Shown: positions 1-9,690, counted from the first letter of the stretch. The stretch is DNA of 64,000 nt from Anabaena sp. 4-3 (GCF_001597745.1 NZ_LUHJ01000014.1:93803-157802), one strand, 5' to 3'. Translations and numbers: made by a program. The notes: generated by a model not told the origin, from the letters alone.

Positions 1-806
1 AATTAGTCTCTCCTTTAACTCATCCCAAGGTGGGAGCAACTACCGGAAATCGTTGGTATGTCCCGACGGGTAAATATTGGGGTTCGTTAGTCCGTTATAT
101 CTGGAATGTGTCGGCGATTGTGCAGATGTACCTATATGGGATTCCTTGGGGTGGAACTTTGGCTGTGAAAACAGAGGTAATACAGCAAACGGGACTTTTA
201 GAGAAGTGGGGGCAAGCCTTGGGCGAAGACACGATGATTCGCAGTGTGTTGAGTAAACATAACCTACGGGTGAAGTTTGTGCCTTCTTTGATGATGCTGA
301 ATCAGGAAGAAACAGATTTGCCAAGTTTAAGGTATTGGCTGCAACGTCAATTAATGGCTTCTCGACTTTATCATCCTTTGTGGCCGGCGGTAGTGATTGA
401 CACAGTGTTTACTATTGTGATGCCGCATCTGTTAATTGTGGTGTTTGTGCTGGCTGGGTTAGTGGGAGAAGGAAATACAGCAGCGATCGCCTTAATTTGG
501 TATCTCATTTATATGCTGGCGTTAGTGATGCTCATGTTGTTTTTGGAGATGGGCATACAACCGGTAATTCGTTCTCAGGGTAAGCCAGTCACACAATTAT
601 CTTGGCAGTTAATATTGAAGATGATTGTGGGAATGCCTTTCACACAATGGATTTATGCTATCGCTATGTTGCGCTCTTTGAATATGCCGACAGTACATTG
701 GCGTGGTGTGACGTATGAAGTCAAAGGGGCTTGGAAAATTCGCCTCAAAGAATATCGCCCTTATCTGGTAGAAAATCAACCAAGCGATCGCCAAATTTCT
801 CTTTAA
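1..806 (+). CDS. Family 2 glycosyltransferase, C-terminal part (5' cut by window edge)
   Basis: The frame is open from the first bases, so the gene begins outside the window; GTG at 30 is only an internal codon. What is visible is the end of the GT-A domain: GEDTMI matches the acidic (T/G)ED motif that places the catalytic base, and YWLQRQLMASR sits where family 2 enzymes carry the (Q/R)xxRW acceptor motif. After this come about three hydrophobic segments (roughly residues 120-215 of the visible part) and a basic cytoplasmic tail. This arrangement fits a membrane-bound processive or lipid-directed glycosyltransferase of the ceramide-glucosyltransferase-like group. The acceptor cannot be told. 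A GT4 gene follows in the same direction after a repeat element, so the two may serve one envelope pathway (inference). Confidence 0.75.
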   Translation, partial: LVSPLTHPKVGATTGNRWYVPTGKYWGSLVRYIWNVSAIVQMYLYGIPWGGTLAVKTEVIQQTGLLEKWGQALGEDTMIRSVLSKHNLRVKFVPSLMMLNQEETDLPSLRYWLQRQLMASRLYHPLWPAVVIDTVFTIVMPHLLIVVFVLAGLVGEGNTAAIALIWYLIYMLALVMLMLFLEMGIQPVIRSQGKPVTQLSWQLILKMIVGMPFTQWIYAIAMLRSLNMPTVHWRGVTYEVKGAWKIRLKEYRPYLVENQPSDRQISL

Positions 807-807
807 T

Positions 808-930
808 AGGACTTACGCAAGTGTCACATTCCAGATGTCTTGTAGGGTGCGTCAGACTGTTTAAATGCTGTCAATAAACGTCTTTCTGATATCTGACGCA
901 CCCTACTAATATATCAGTTGCGTAAGTCCT
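808..930. repeat. Nested inverted-repeat element (MITE-like)
   Basis: Outer arms AGGACTTACGCAA (808-820) and its complement (918-930) enclose inner arms GTAGGGTGCGTCAGA (842-856) and its complement (892-906). The inner ~70-bp unit recurs in opposite orientation at 22942-23126, where a second element interrupts it, and a related unit lies at 44638-44705. There is no coding capacity. Confidence 0.8.
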
Positions 931-1026
931 GTTTCAGCTAGCGTTAACTAGGCGTAAATCCTAACTTTGGGTGCTTCAGCTTTCAAAAACCAGTTTTTCT
1001 AAACAATACACAAATTCACTAAAATT

Positions 1027-2301
1027 ATGCACCAGTCAAAGCTTCGTATCGCTTTGTTTACAGGCTTATATGCTCCTTTTTTAACTGGGGTTTCCGTGGC
1101 AGTGCATCAGAGGGTGCGTTGGTTGCTACAACAAGGACATGAGGTATTTTTAGTCCATCCCCAATTTAATCAGCAGTATCCTAAAAAAGTAGGCGATCGC
1201 CCCATGCCTGGGTTAGATGAGTTAAAATCTTATCCTAATTTCTCTGCCTACTCATTCCCCACAAAACCACTCATATTCTACAAATCTCTACCCCAACCTT
1301 TGAGTTATCGCCATTGGAGCGACACCCAATTATTGGCTGACTTTCAACCTGATATCATCGTAGTGGAAGAAGCCGCCCAAATGCGAGGTATATACTCAGC
1401 CTTAATTCAAGGGTATGGTCGTCCTGTAGGTGTAGAATATGCCCAACGCACTCAAACCCCAATTATCTCAGTCTTCCACACAGACATCGTTGCTTATATC
1501 AGATATTATTTAGGCGATGTATTGTTTAACTTGCTGCGTCCCATCATTCCTTACATGGTGAAGCAGTTTAGTCAAGACTACAATCTCAATATCTTTTCTT
1601 CTCGTGAACAACTGGTTAAATACCAAAATTTAGGATGTCATCCTAGTGAATATGTCCCCTATCAGGGGATTGATTGCGAAAAATTCCATCCTCGCAATAT
1701 CTGTTACAACCCCATCCCCGATGACAATAGACCAACTATTCTGTTTGTGGGACGTATCACTGCTGAGAAGAATGTACCCCAATTAATCGATGCCTATCCC
1801 TTAATTGCGGCTCAAATTCCCAATGTGCATTTAGTCATTGTCGGTAGTGGCCCCTTAGATGCCGAAATTCGCAAACGTGCGGAAAAATTCGGCTCAGGTA
1901 TTACAATCTGGGGTGAGTCTCACGGTACAGAATTATTAGGTTGGTTTGCGCGTGCGGATGTATTTGTCAATCCCTCCGTCACAGAAAACTTCTGCACCAC
2001 CACAAACGAAGCCTTGGCTTCTGGTACTCCTGTAGTTGCAGCCTTAGCACCATCCACTACTGAACAAGTAACTCCTGGTAAAAACGGCTTTTTAGCTCAA
2101 CCCAACAACCCAACAGACTTTGCTCAAAAAGTGATAGAAATTCTTTCTCAGCCGGAACTGAAAGCAGCTATGGCTGAACAAGCTCGTCCTTCCATTGTGC
2201 AGTATGATTGGTCAGCTTGTATGGAAAAATTTGAAACTAAACTCTATGAGTTGGTGCAAACATCCCATCAGGTAGAACCTACTGACATGGCGAAATTATA
2301 A
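1027..2301 (+). CDS. Family 4 glycosyltransferase
   Basis: A 424-residue GT-B enzyme. The N-terminal domain begins with the usual FTGLYAPFLTGVS nucleotide-fold loop (Gly-rich acceptor-side turn). The C-terminal domain has LFVGRITAEKN (donor-domain start) and the EX7E signature in SVTENFCTTTNEALASGTPV, which binds the sugar nucleotide. It lacks a signal peptide or membrane helices, so it should act at the inner membrane face or in the cytoplasm, transferring a sugar from a nucleotide donor with retention of configuration (family knowledge). Sulfolipid, mannosyl or glucosyl acceptors are all possible; nothing here decides. A perfect 28-bp palindrome follows five bases after the stop and may end transcription. 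Confidence 0.85.
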   Translation: MHQSKLRIALFTGLYAPFLTGVSVAVHQRVRWLLQQGHEVFLVHPQFNQQYPKKVGDRPMPGLDELKSYPNFSAYSFPTKPLIFYKSLPQPLSYRHWSDTQLLADFQPDIIVVEEAAQMRGIYSALIQGYGRPVGVEYAQRTQTPIISVFHTDIVAYIRYYLGDVLFNLLRPIIPYMVKQFSQDYNLNIFSSREQLVKYQNLGCHPSEYVPYQGIDCEKFHPRNICYNPIPDDNRPTILFVGRITAEKNVPQLIDAYPLIAAQIPNVHLVIVGSGPLDAEIRKRAEKFGSGITIWGESHGTELLGWFARADVFVNPSVTENFCTTTNEALASGTPVVAALAPSTTEQVTPGKNGFLAQPNNPTDFAQKVIEILSQPELKAAMAEQARPSIVQYDWSACMEKFETKLYELVQTSHQVEPTDMAKL

Positions 2302-2306
2302 ATTAT

Positions 2307-2334
2307 GTAGAGACGTTATATATAACGTCTCTAC
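2307..2334. repeat. Perfect 28-bp palindrome, GTAGAGACGTT family
   Basis: Self-complementary sequence with ends GTAGAGACGTTA/TAACGTCTCTAC between two convergent genes. Members of the same family lie at 9570-9597 and 37360-37387, with a looser one at 15751-15782. It can form a hairpin in either transcript and may act as a bidirectional terminator, but has no U-run. Confidence 0.75.
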
Positions 2335-2351
2335 ATTCAGGAATAAGCAGT

Positions 2352-2780
2352 TTAACCTTGATGACGTGGAGTGTTGAAGGCTTCCCAACCGACTTTGATA
2401 GCATTTTGGAGCCGGCTAGAGAAATCTACAAACTCTTTCATCATTAAGTGCCAGTTTTTTTCTAGTTCTTCTTGAAATACCATCCAGAAATATTCTAGGC
2501 GATCGCTTCGCCCGTCGTAGGCATCGCGCTGAAAAATCCTACCCCCTTCAATTGCTGCCCGTGCCTTGCGTACTGCATTGAGATAAGTTTCACGGGTGAA
2601 AGTTCCGGCTGATTCTGCTTCAGTTTTAGCACGGTTTCTGAGTGCTTCAATCAGTGCTTTAGTTTCCCGCTTCACTTCATCACTTTCGCCAGCCATTTCT
2701 TTCTCCACAATTTCATGAGTTTGAGGGCTAATTTCTATCACTGTTATCGATTCGACGATTTCAAAATCATTAGTATTCAT
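2352..2780 (-). CDS. Conserved hypothetical protein, 142 aa
   Basis: I do not recognise the family. The protein is soluble and highly charged, mostly predicted helix: residues 25-60 are rich in Glu/Lys/Ala (KRETKALIEALRNRAKTEAE), the middle has ETYLNAVRKARAAIE, and the C-terminal third is aromatic and amphipathic (LEYFWMVFQEELEKNWHLMM). No Cys, signal peptide or membrane helix. The ATG at 2780 is preceded by TTAGTCA-type repeats between this gene and htpX, so the two are probably separate transcripts despite sharing a strand. It has the coding bias of its neighbours, so it is likely a real cyanobacterial gene of unknown role. Confidence 0.7.
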   Translation of the reverse strand: MNTNDFEIVESITVIEISPQTHEIVEKEMAGESDEVKRETKALIEALRNRAKTEAESAGTFTRETYLNAVRKARAAIEGGRIFQRDAYDGRSDRLEYFWMVFQEELEKNWHLMMKEFVDFSSRLQNAIKVGWEAFNTPRHQG

Positions 2781-2872
2781 AGTTGATACATCCTTTTAGT
2801 CATTGGTCATTAGTTATTGGTCATTAGTTTAGTTTTTCTGCTCCGCTCCTCCGCTTCCCTACTCCCTACTGC

Positions 2873-3739
2873 CTATTTCCCTACAAACTGTTGCTCTAAC
2901 TTCAGTAATTGTTCAACTCGTGCTTCCGTAGCCGGGTGACTAGAGAACAAGTTACCGAGAAATTGCCCAGAGATAGGATTGATAATTAATAGCGGTTCAA
3001 AAGCGGGATTAGCATTTAAAGGTAGTTGTCGCGCTGTGGCTTCTAATCTTTGCAATGCACGCGCTAAAGCACGGGGATTTTTAGTTAATTTAGCCGCACC
3101 AGCATCAGCCGAAAATTCCCTTGTGCGTGAAATAGCTAACTGGATAATAGTGGCAGCTATAGGCGCAAGAATAACTGTTAGCAAAACTCCTAAAGGATTT
3201 CCGCCTCTTTCGTTATCTCGTCCACCGACACCGCCAAACCATAAGCTATAACTCAGCATTTGTGCTAAGAAAGAAATAGCACCGGCAACGGTAGCAGCTA
3301 CGGCTTGTGTGAGGGTGTCACGATTAATAATATGAGTCAGTTCGTGAGCGATGACACCTTCTAACTCATCTTCTGGCAAAATATTCAAAATACCTTCAGT
3401 AACAGCCACAGCCGCGTGTTCTGGATCGCGTCCTGTAGCAAAGGCATTAGCAGTTTGGCTGGGAACAATATAAACTCCCGGCATAGGAATATTAGCGCGT
3501 TGCGATAATCGCTGCACCATCCGATAAAGTCCTGGTGCTTCACTTTCACTTACAGGCTGGGCGTGGTAAACAGCCAGAGCAATTTTATCAGACTGATACC
3601 AAGAAAACAGATTAGTTACTGCGGCTAAACCAATACCGATAATCAAGCCGCTAGTACCACCAATTACCCAGTAACTAATAGCTATCAATAAGCCACTAAG
3701 GGCAGCTAACAAAGCCAGAGTTTTAAATTGATTGCCCAT
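2873..3739 (-). CDS. htpX: HtpX-type membrane zinc metalloprotease (M48)
   Basis: 288 residues. Two N-terminal membrane helices (residues 8-48) are followed by the protease domain with the zinc-binding HExxH motif in GVIAHELTHIINRD (His and His as ligands, Glu as catalytic base), then two more hydrophobic segments (about 145-205) and the third-ligand region REFSADAGAAKL. This is the full HtpX layout at normal length. The family degrades misfolded membrane proteins at the cytoplasmic face under heat or envelope stress. The start ATG at 3739 is the only reasonable one. Its neighbour downstream on the same strand is an unrelated hypothetical gene. Confidence 0.9.
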   Translation of the reverse strand: MGNQFKTLALLAALSGLLIAISYWVIGGTSGLIIGIGLAAVTNLFSWYQSDKIALAVYHAQPVSESEAPGLYRMVQRLSQRANIPMPGVYIVPSQTANAFATGRDPEHAAVAVTEGILNILPEDELEGVIAHELTHIINRDTLTQAVAATVAGAISFLAQMLSYSLWFGGVGGRDNERGGNPLGVLLTVILAPIAATIIQLAISRTREFSADAGAAKLTKNPRALARALQRLEATARQLPLNANPAFEPLLIINPISGQFLGNLFSSHPATEARVEQLLKLEQQFVGK

Positions 3740-4369
3740 ATTTTCACTCTCCTGCTAATGCTGTCTTGATTTTTCAGCTTTTCTACACAACAGCATTACT
3801 TAAGCCACACCTTTATCGTAGCTATTTAAATCTAGATTTATCAGGTAGCAATTGCGCGGCAATCTATGTACGGTTTTCCGGCTTTAAATTTGAGTTTTCC
3901 AGGACTTTCAGAGTAACAAATATTCAATACTGTCAGATAACACTTGGCATTAACAAGAAATTATTCGTTATGACGCACCCTACTAGCTAGATGAATTTTT
4001 CAACTTGATACAGGTGAAAATGCAAATTCAAAATTATTCATTTTAGTTGATTTTAAAATGTAGTAAAAAATTTGATATTTTAGAAATCCAATGTTCGGGA
4101 TAGTTAACACACATCTTGCACTTGTTACTTAATGACAATTTTTGTAGGGTGGGCATTGCTGGTAACTTGCTCAAACCCTTAGTTTTAAGTTGTTGGCAAT
4201 GCCCACATAACGCTTATTGAGAATAGTGCAAGATATATAGCTGTAAATATCTATGAGTAATGGGCAATTACCACTTACCCATTACTCATTACTGATTTAG
4301 AAGCAGATAACGTTATTAACCAGCGTTGAGATTACTGGTAAATAGTATTTCTGTACCTCTAATATCTTT
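3740..4369. other. Intergenic region with repeats
   Basis: 630 bases without a convincing gene. A 74-codon open frame at 3766-3990 has no recognisable protein character and ends in the ACGCACCCTACTAG tail of a repeat. The region also holds the 4144-4206 element and a near-palindrome of TAATGGGCAATTACC type around 4258-4292. It lies downstream of chlM and upstream of htpX, both on the minus strand, so an htpX promoter should be here. Confidence 0.6.
4144..4206. repeat. Inverted-repeat element, GTGGGCATTGC family
   Basis: Arms GTGGGCATTGC and GCAATGCCCAC close a ~63-bp unit. A closely similar unit lies in inverse orientation at about 63440-63516 (shared interior GGYAAYTTGCTCAAA...AAGTTGTTGG). 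Relatives with the same ends but different interiors are at 18905-18975 and 23132-23200. Confidence 0.75.
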
Positions 4370-5059
4370 TTATTGTTGACGAGTAGCTTCCAAAATACGG
4401 GAGAAGTAAAAGCGAGTTTTAGTAAAAGCCTGTCTTTGGATAGCAAAGCCATTCTTTTCTAAAATTTTAACTACATCAGCCTCACGATGCAGATAGGCGC
4501 GAGTAGTTTTACTAGGCCCAGGAAAGAAACTGCCAATTTTCTTGAGTAAAGCCAAGGCGCAGGTTTTAGGCGCAAAACTCAAAATAATTCTCGACTGCGC
4601 CAAAGAACAGAGGTGAGAAATCATCTCATCGGCTTTGTCTTGGGGATAGTGAATCAGGACATCCAAGCAAATAACAGTGTGATAACTGCCGCTCAAAGAT
4701 TCTAAATCCTGTACAGCAAAGGTAGGATTGTCAGCATTACCCAAAGCTGCTAAGGCTCTTTGTTTGCCTTCTTCCACCATTTTTTCAGAAATATCGCTGG
4801 CATAAACCTTAGCACCTGCTGTTGCTAGGGGAATGCTGAGACTACCCACACCACACCCAGCATCGCAGATTGATAACTCTGCTAAATTGCCATCATTTTT
4901 CAGCCAGTCGATCACTGTATCCACAGTTTGCTGGTGGCCGTTGCGGATGTCTAGCTGGACTTTGTTGACTTCGCCATCGCCATAAATCCGTCTCCATCGA
5001 TCAAATCCCGTGGAATTGAAATATTCGCGAACAATGGTTTTATCGTCGGCTGCGTTCAT
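4370..5059 (-). CDS. chlM: Magnesium-protoporphyrin IX O-methyltransferase
   Basis: Transfers a methyl group from S-adenosylmethionine to the C13 propionate of Mg-protoporphyrin IX, the step after Mg-chelatase in chlorophyll synthesis. 229 residues, the usual length. The N-terminal segment REYFNSTGFDRWRRIYGDG is diagnostic of ChlM. The class I SAM fold follows, with motif I ICDAGCGVGSLSIPLA, the acidic end of strand 2 at YASDIS, and VICLDVLIHYP after it. The C-terminal region includes SFAPKTCALALLKKIG and ARAYLHRE-like basic patches that bind the porphyrin side. The ATG at 5059 is well placed. It appears monocistronic, with more than 600 bases of noncoding DNA on each side. Confidence 0.93.
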   Translation of the reverse strand: MNAADDKTIVREYFNSTGFDRWRRIYGDGEVNKVQLDIRNGHQQTVDTVIDWLKNDGNLAELSICDAGCGVGSLSIPLATAGAKVYASDISEKMVEEGKQRALAALGNADNPTFAVQDLESLSGSYHTVICLDVLIHYPQDKADEMISHLCSLAQSRIILSFAPKTCALALLKKIGSFFPGPSKTTRAYLHREADVVKILEKNGFAIQRQAFTKTRFYFSRILEATRQQ

Positions 5060-5710
5060 AAATCTCGATTTTTAAGGCTTCCCAATCCTTAAAATTATCA
5101 TTTCTAGCCAAGATCAAGAACACCCTGATCAATTTTTCTGCAATGATTTCCTATAAACTGACCATTCCAAACAGTTAAACAGCCTATTATATCAGTCTTT
5201 TGGCGGATACGCCAGGTAGTCAATGAAAGCATCTCTGACTTTTGACTTACGCATAGCGGTACTAGCCTCTGTAATGACTGATGAGTGAGAATACTTGAGT
5301 ATATCTACACCAAATTAATTTGAGTAGTAATTTAGACTTACGTTACTAATTAGTTATTGAGTCTGTCAATGCTATCAATCAATATGGTTTATCTAGGGGC
5401 TATGGGTGTAAAAATTCCTCTGTATAGACGCGAATAATCGCGTCTATAAATGTGGATTTTGAGGTAATTTTCACGGGATTAATATCAATAGGTATGTTTA
5501 ATCTCGATGATGGCGATCGCATCTGGAAATAGTCAGCAATGCCAATAAATTATACATTCAAAAATTTACTCATCAAAAGTGAATAAGTTTGTTATTATTA
5601 GCCTGTTCATGTTTTAATTATTGCAACTTTATTAGGAGTATAGTAACCAACTTCTGGTAAAAAATCTTTGTTGAGACAGATTGTAAACATCTACACAATC
5701 GTATTAATAT
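5060..5710. other. Divergent intergenic region between chlM and the antiporter gene
   Basis: 651 bases between two divergent genes, so it must carry both promoters. I see a hairpin TAGACGCGAATAATCGCGTCTA at about 5425-5446 and one HIP1-like GGCGATCGC at about 5513, but no gene, RNA or recognised operator. Confidence 0.6.
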
Positions 5711-7792
5711 ATGGCTTCAGAGTTCCTCACCGATTCTCCTATTATTGCCTTTACAATCCTTCTGACAGTAATATTTACTGTACCACCAATCTTTGAACGC
5801 TTAAGATTACCCGGACTGGTAGGATTACTGTTAGCCGGCGTAATCTTAGGACAAAATGGCTTAAAACTTTTAGATTCTGATTCCGAAACCGTCAAACTAC
5901 TTTCAGATATCGGTAAAGTTTATTTAATGTTTGTCGCCGGATTAGAGATTGACCTAGACCAGTTTCGCAAAACCAAAAATCGTTCAATTGGATTTGGCTT
6001 TTTAACATTTATCTTCCCCATGCTTGCCGGGATTTTAGTCGGACGTTTTTTTAATTTCGGCTGGAATTCATCAGTATTAATTGGTTCTTTATTAGCTTCT
6101 CATACCCTCTTGGCATATCCGATTGTAAGTCGCCTGGGAGTAGTGATGAATGAAGCGGTAACAGTAACAATTGGCGCGACCATTTTTACTGATACAGGTG
6201 CTTTGTTAGTATTAGCAATTTGTGTAGGAATTCATAGCGGAGAATTTACAACTTTAAGTCTGTTAACTTTATTAGGCGGATTAATCATCTACTCAATTGC
6301 AGTTCTGTTTGGTTTTGACTGGTTAGGTAAAGAATTTTTCCGCCGTTCTGGGGATGAACAAAGTAATCAGTTTTTGTTTATTTTACTAGCCTTATTTTTA
6401 GCATCTGTAGGGGCGCAGGTCATTGGAGTTGAAAAAATTGTTGGTGCGTTTCTAGCTGGTTTAGCTGTCAATGATGTTTTAGGACGTAGCCCTGTTAAAG
6501 AGAAAATTGAGTTTATTGGTAGTGTGTTATTTATCCCTTGTTTTTTTGTAGACATGGGATTGTTGATTAACATTCCTGCCTTTCTCAAAACCCTTTCTTC
6601 ATTTTGGCTGACATTGTTGATTATTGTAGCTTTGATTGGTAGTAAATTTTTAGCAGCCTTCTTCACCAAATTGCTTTACCGCTATAACACTGCGGAACTG
6701 CTAACAATGTGGTCATTATCCCTTCCACAAGTAGCGGCTACATTAGCAGCAACATTAGTTGCCTATCAAACTGTCAACTCTGCTGGCGAAAGGTTAATTA
6801 GTGAAGGTGTCTTAAATAGTGTGATTGTTTTGATGTTGGTGACTGCAATTTTGGGGCCAATCACCACAGCTAGGTTTGCTACTACATTACAGGTTTCCCA
6901 AGCAGAACTAGACACAGATAGTCTATCAATGTGGTGGGGGAATACTGAGGAAAAACTGCTAGAAGAAAACCACTATCCTTTCACGGTATTAGTACCAATA
7001 TATAACCCACAAACCCAGCGATATCTCATAGAAATGGCGGCACTGCTGGCGCAGCATGAATCAGGGAGAATAGTGACTTTAGCTATTGCTAAATCTCATG
7101 TACACATGGATGACCCCCAGTTAGGAATTGCCCTAGAACAAAGTCAGCAAAGATTGAAATTAGCTAAAGATATCAGTCAAGAATTTGATGTAGAAGTGCA
7201 AACTGCCATTCGGATTGATGATGATGTGGCTTTAGGAATTAGCCGCACCAGTCGAGAACAAAACGCTAGTTTAGTGGTGATGGGTTGGTCTAAGACAACA
7301 GGTTTACGCGCCCGGTTATTTGGTAGTGTAATTGATAGCGTTTTTTGGTCATCTCATTGTCCGGTAGCAGTAACACGCCTCTTAAATAGCCCCAGCACAA
7401 TCCGCCGAATTTTGTTACCAGTTGGTGATTTGATGCCGCAAACTATAGGGGCTTTAAGATTTGCTCAAATTTTGGCTTATCATAATCAGGGGGAAATAGT
7501 GTTATTACATGTGTGTGACCCTAATACACCAACACCTATGGTGGAACAATTTACCGGGCAATTATCTGAGATTATTAATAATAGTAAATTGCAGGTGAAT
7601 ACAGAGATTCAAACAATTAGAAATGATGATGTTGCTAAGGTAATTATTCGCGAAGCCCCTGGTTTTGATTTAGCAGTTTTACGTGCTGTTCGTTATCGCA
7701 CAACCGGCGGATTGGCTGTGAGCCAAGTGACAACCCAAGTCATTAAAGAATTGACTTGCTCAATTGTCTTGCTGGGCGCACCTCATTCATAA
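5711..7792 (+). CDS. CPA2-type cation/proton antiporter with C-terminal tandem USP domains
   Basis: 693 residues. Residues 10-390 form a membrane domain of about 12 helices of the Na+(K+)/H+ exchanger fold: PGLVGLLLAGVILGQNG near the start, the conserved FTDTGALL region where CPA2 members carry the acidic ion-binding residue, and GAFLAGLAVNDVLGRSPV. Residues 400-693 are cytosolic and contain two universal-stress-protein-like folds; SLVVMGWSKTTGLRARLFGSVIDSVFWSSHCPVAV-type nucleotide-fold ends are visible in the first (long stretch abbreviated). Such fusions probably sense nucleotide or stress state to gate transport. Role: sodium, potassium or pH homeostasis at the plasma or thylakoid membrane. 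The substrate cannot be read from sequence. ATG at 5711 chosen; no competing start. Confidence 0.85.
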   Translation: MASEFLTDSPIIAFTILLTVIFTVPPIFERLRLPGLVGLLLAGVILGQNGLKLLDSDSETVKLLSDIGKVYLMFVAGLEIDLDQFRKTKNRSIGFGFLTFIFPMLAGILVGRFFNFGWNSSVLIGSLLASHTLLAYPIVSRLGVVMNEAVTVTIGATIFTDTGALLVLAICVGIHSGEFTTLSLLTLLGGLIIYSIAVLFGFDWLGKEFFRRSGDEQSNQFLFILLALFLASVGAQVIGVEKIVGAFLAGLAVNDVLGRSPVKEKIEFIGSVLFIPCFFVDMGLLINIPAFLKTLSSFWLTLLIIVALIGSKFLAAFFTKLLYRYNTAELLTMWSLSLPQVAATLAATLVAYQTVNSAGERLISEGVLNSVIVLMLVTAILGPITTARFATTLQVSQAELDTDSLSMWWGNTEEKLLEENHYPFTVLVPIYNPQTQRYLIEMAALLAQHESGRIVTLAIAKSHVHMDDPQLGIALEQSQQRLKLAKDISQEFDVEVQTAIRIDDDVALGISRTSREQNASLVVMGWSKTTGLRARLFGSVIDSVFWSSHCPVAVTRLLNSPSTIRRILLPVGDLMPQTIGALRFAQILAYHNQGEIVLLHVCDPNTPTPMVEQFTGQLSEIINNSKLQVNTEIQTIRNDDVAKVIIREAPGFDLAVLRAVRYRTTGGLAVSQVTTQVIKELTCSIVLLGAPHS

Positions 7793-7802
7793 TTAAATAC
7801 GC

Positions 7803-7934
7803 TTCAGTTAAGAAAATATAGTATTGGTAAGGCTGGTTTGTAGTCAGCATTTTATGTCTCAGAAAATCAGGACTAAAGTCCTGACTACGAACTGATTATT
7901 ACTTCACAACTTAAAGCTTTTCGCCTTAACTGAA
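7803..7934. repeat. Repeat element with TTCAGTTAAG ends and AGGACTAAAGTCCT core
   Basis: Ends TTCAGTTAAG and CTTAACTGAA are inverted. Inside is the palindromic core AGGACTAAAGTCCT within GTAGTCAG...CTGACTAC. A 5'-truncated relative ends the ANK-like gene at 18776-18846 and a diverged one lies at 58340-58395. Confidence 0.7.
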
Positions 7935-8016
7935 CTGTATTGTGATATGTGGGATTAACTAATTTTCAATTGAAATAAAAAAGTTTAGATTATAGCGTTA
8001 CAAAACTTGAGCAAAT

Positions 8017-9480
8017 CTAAGTTTGAATCAGCAAATTTCCCATCATGCCTAAGTCTTCATGATCGAGAATATGGCAATGATAAACTGTCTTACCTGGGAA
8101 ATCTCTAAAAGGAATACGAATGCGAACTGTTTCGCCTCTAGGAACTAAAACTGTATCTTTCCAGGCGCGATAGGGTTCGGGTTGATCATTGCGACTAATA
8201 ACTTGAAAATGATTAACGTGGAGATGAAACGGATGATCCATCATTCCTGTATTCACAATCTCCCAGTCTTCTACTGTATCTAATTTAACTTGTGTATCAA
8301 TGCGCTGGTGTTCAAAAGGCTGACCATTAATCAGAAATACCATACCCATACCAGCAGCCATTCCGTGATTCAATTCCAAGCGACGTACTTGTTGAGGTGT
8401 TGGTAAAGCTGGTATGGCAGCGAGTTTTTTAGGTAAAGCAGCAGGTTTTACAGGTGAGTCATAGTTAACGGTGGCTAAAACTGTTGGTGTGTTGCGATTT
8501 CCTCCCATCATACCCCGACTGCCCATCATCCCCATACCTATTGCACCTCGATTGTACGGCAGATTGAGCAAGCGATATTGTCCGGGTTGGCGATCGCCTT
8601 TCACTAACACTTCTACCCTTTGCCCTGGTGTCAGTAATAACTCACTAACTTCTACAGGTTGTTCTAATGCACCTCCCTCAGTAGCAATCAGGTAAAAAGG
8701 GTGTTTTTCCAACGCCAGCCGATAAAAGCGAGAAGTAGAAGCATTCAGAATCCGCCATCTGACTAAACCCTCAGCCGGAAGTGACAAAGAGGGGTTAGAC
8801 TCACCATTCACTGTAATCACATCCCCTTCCCGTCCTGTCATAATTGACATCCGTGCTGAAGACATCAGCCTTCCCTCACCATCAAAAGCAAAATCTTGCA
8901 ATACCAAAAATTCCTCTTTAGCGGCTTTAATTTCGGGAATTTCATCTAACTCACCCCGCACCACAAACAAACCAGCCAAACCCCCAAATAACTGTTCTGC
9001 TACCAAACCATGAAGATGGGGATGATACCAAAACGTACCAGCCGGATGATTAGCAGGTATAGTAAACTCATAATTAAAACTCTCTCCTGGGTCAATACTG
9101 AGAAAAACATTATCAGCATTACCTGTAGGTGGAATGTGTAGCCCGTGGTAATGCAGGTTAGTTGGTTGAGCAAGGTTATTAATAAAACGGATGCGAACAG
9201 TGTCCCCTGGTTTAGCTTCCAAGCGAGGCGCAGGTATTTGTCCGTTATAAGTTAATAGATATGCTTGTTGATCACCCAATTTCACAGCACGGTTACTAGC
9301 TTCGAGGTTAATTTCCAATAAACCATCAGTGCTTTTGTGCCACTTGGGTAGTTCAATTGCTGGCTGCACTGAAATTTGAGCAGAATTAAATTTTTGCCAT
9401 CCCCAACTAGCAGCCAAAGCTGTGCCAGCACTAGCCGCAGTTAAGGTAATGAATTGACGGCGATTCAACTTTTTCATCAT
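8017..9480 (-). CDS. Multicopper oxidase with Tat signal (CueO/CotA-like)
   Basis: 487 residues. The twin-arginine signal NRRQFITLTAASAGTALAAS shows export as a folded protein to periplasm or thylakoid lumen. All four copper motifs are present: LHYHGLHIP and FWYHPHLHGL in domain 1, HPFHLHVNHFQV and YHCHILDHEDLGMM in the last domain, giving the type 1, 2 and 3 centres. A Met-rich loop GMGMMGSRGMMGG (about residues 325-337) resembles the cuprous-ion-capturing Met regions of CueO-type oxidases. The likely reaction is oxidation of Cu(I) or other substrates with reduction of O2 to water. It lies downstream of the DUF411 gene on the same strand with a 210-base gap containing a palindromic repeat, so cotranscription is likely but not certain. 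The start is the MMKKLNRR pair at 9480. Confidence 0.9.
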   Translation of the reverse strand: MMKKLNRRQFITLTAASAGTALAASWGWQKFNSAQISVQPAIELPKWHKSTDGLLEINLEASNRAVKLGDQQAYLLTYNGQIPAPRLEAKPGDTVRIRFINNLAQPTNLHYHGLHIPPTGNADNVFLSIDPGESFNYEFTIPANHPAGTFWYHPHLHGLVAEQLFGGLAGLFVVRGELDEIPEIKAAKEEFLVLQDFAFDGEGRLMSSARMSIMTGREGDVITVNGESNPSLSLPAEGLVRWRILNASTSRFYRLALEKHPFYLIATEGGALEQPVEVSELLLTPGQRVEVLVKGDRQPGQYRLLNLPYNRGAIGMGMMGSRGMMGGNRNTPTVLATVNYDSPVKPAALPKKLAAIPALPTPQQVRRLELNHGMAAGMGMVFLINGQPFEHQRIDTQVKLDTVEDWEIVNTGMMDHPFHLHVNHFQVISRNDQPEPYRAWKDTVLVPRGETVRIRIPFRDFPGKTVYHCHILDHEDLGMMGNLLIQT

Positions 9481-9569
9481 CGTAATTTTTCATGAATCTG
9501 GTTGTTTAACTCCTCACTCCTATTTGCGACTTATACCAATTATCTATGAAGTTGCATCAAATAAATCAT

Positions 9570-9597
9570 GTAGAGACGTTGCATGGAACGTCTCTAC
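9570..9597. repeat. Palindrome of the GTAGAGACGTT family
   Basis: GTAGAGACGTT, six-base loop, AACGTCTCTAC. It lies between the DUF411 gene and the multicopper oxidase gene and could attenuate readthrough. A second hairpin (CCAACACTT...AAGTGTTGG, about 9656-9684) sits just after the DUF411 stop. Confidence 0.7.
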
Positions 9598-9690
9598 AGT
9601 GCAGAATAAAGTGCATCTTCATCAGGAAAGAGCAGTGGCAAACGAGACAGGAAGCCAACACTTACCGCTTGCGGAAGTGTTGGTACTTCA

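Noticed and set aside
3766..3990. 74-codon plus-strand frame after htpX
   Set aside because: Random composition, no start signal, and its end lies in a CGCACCCTAC repeat.
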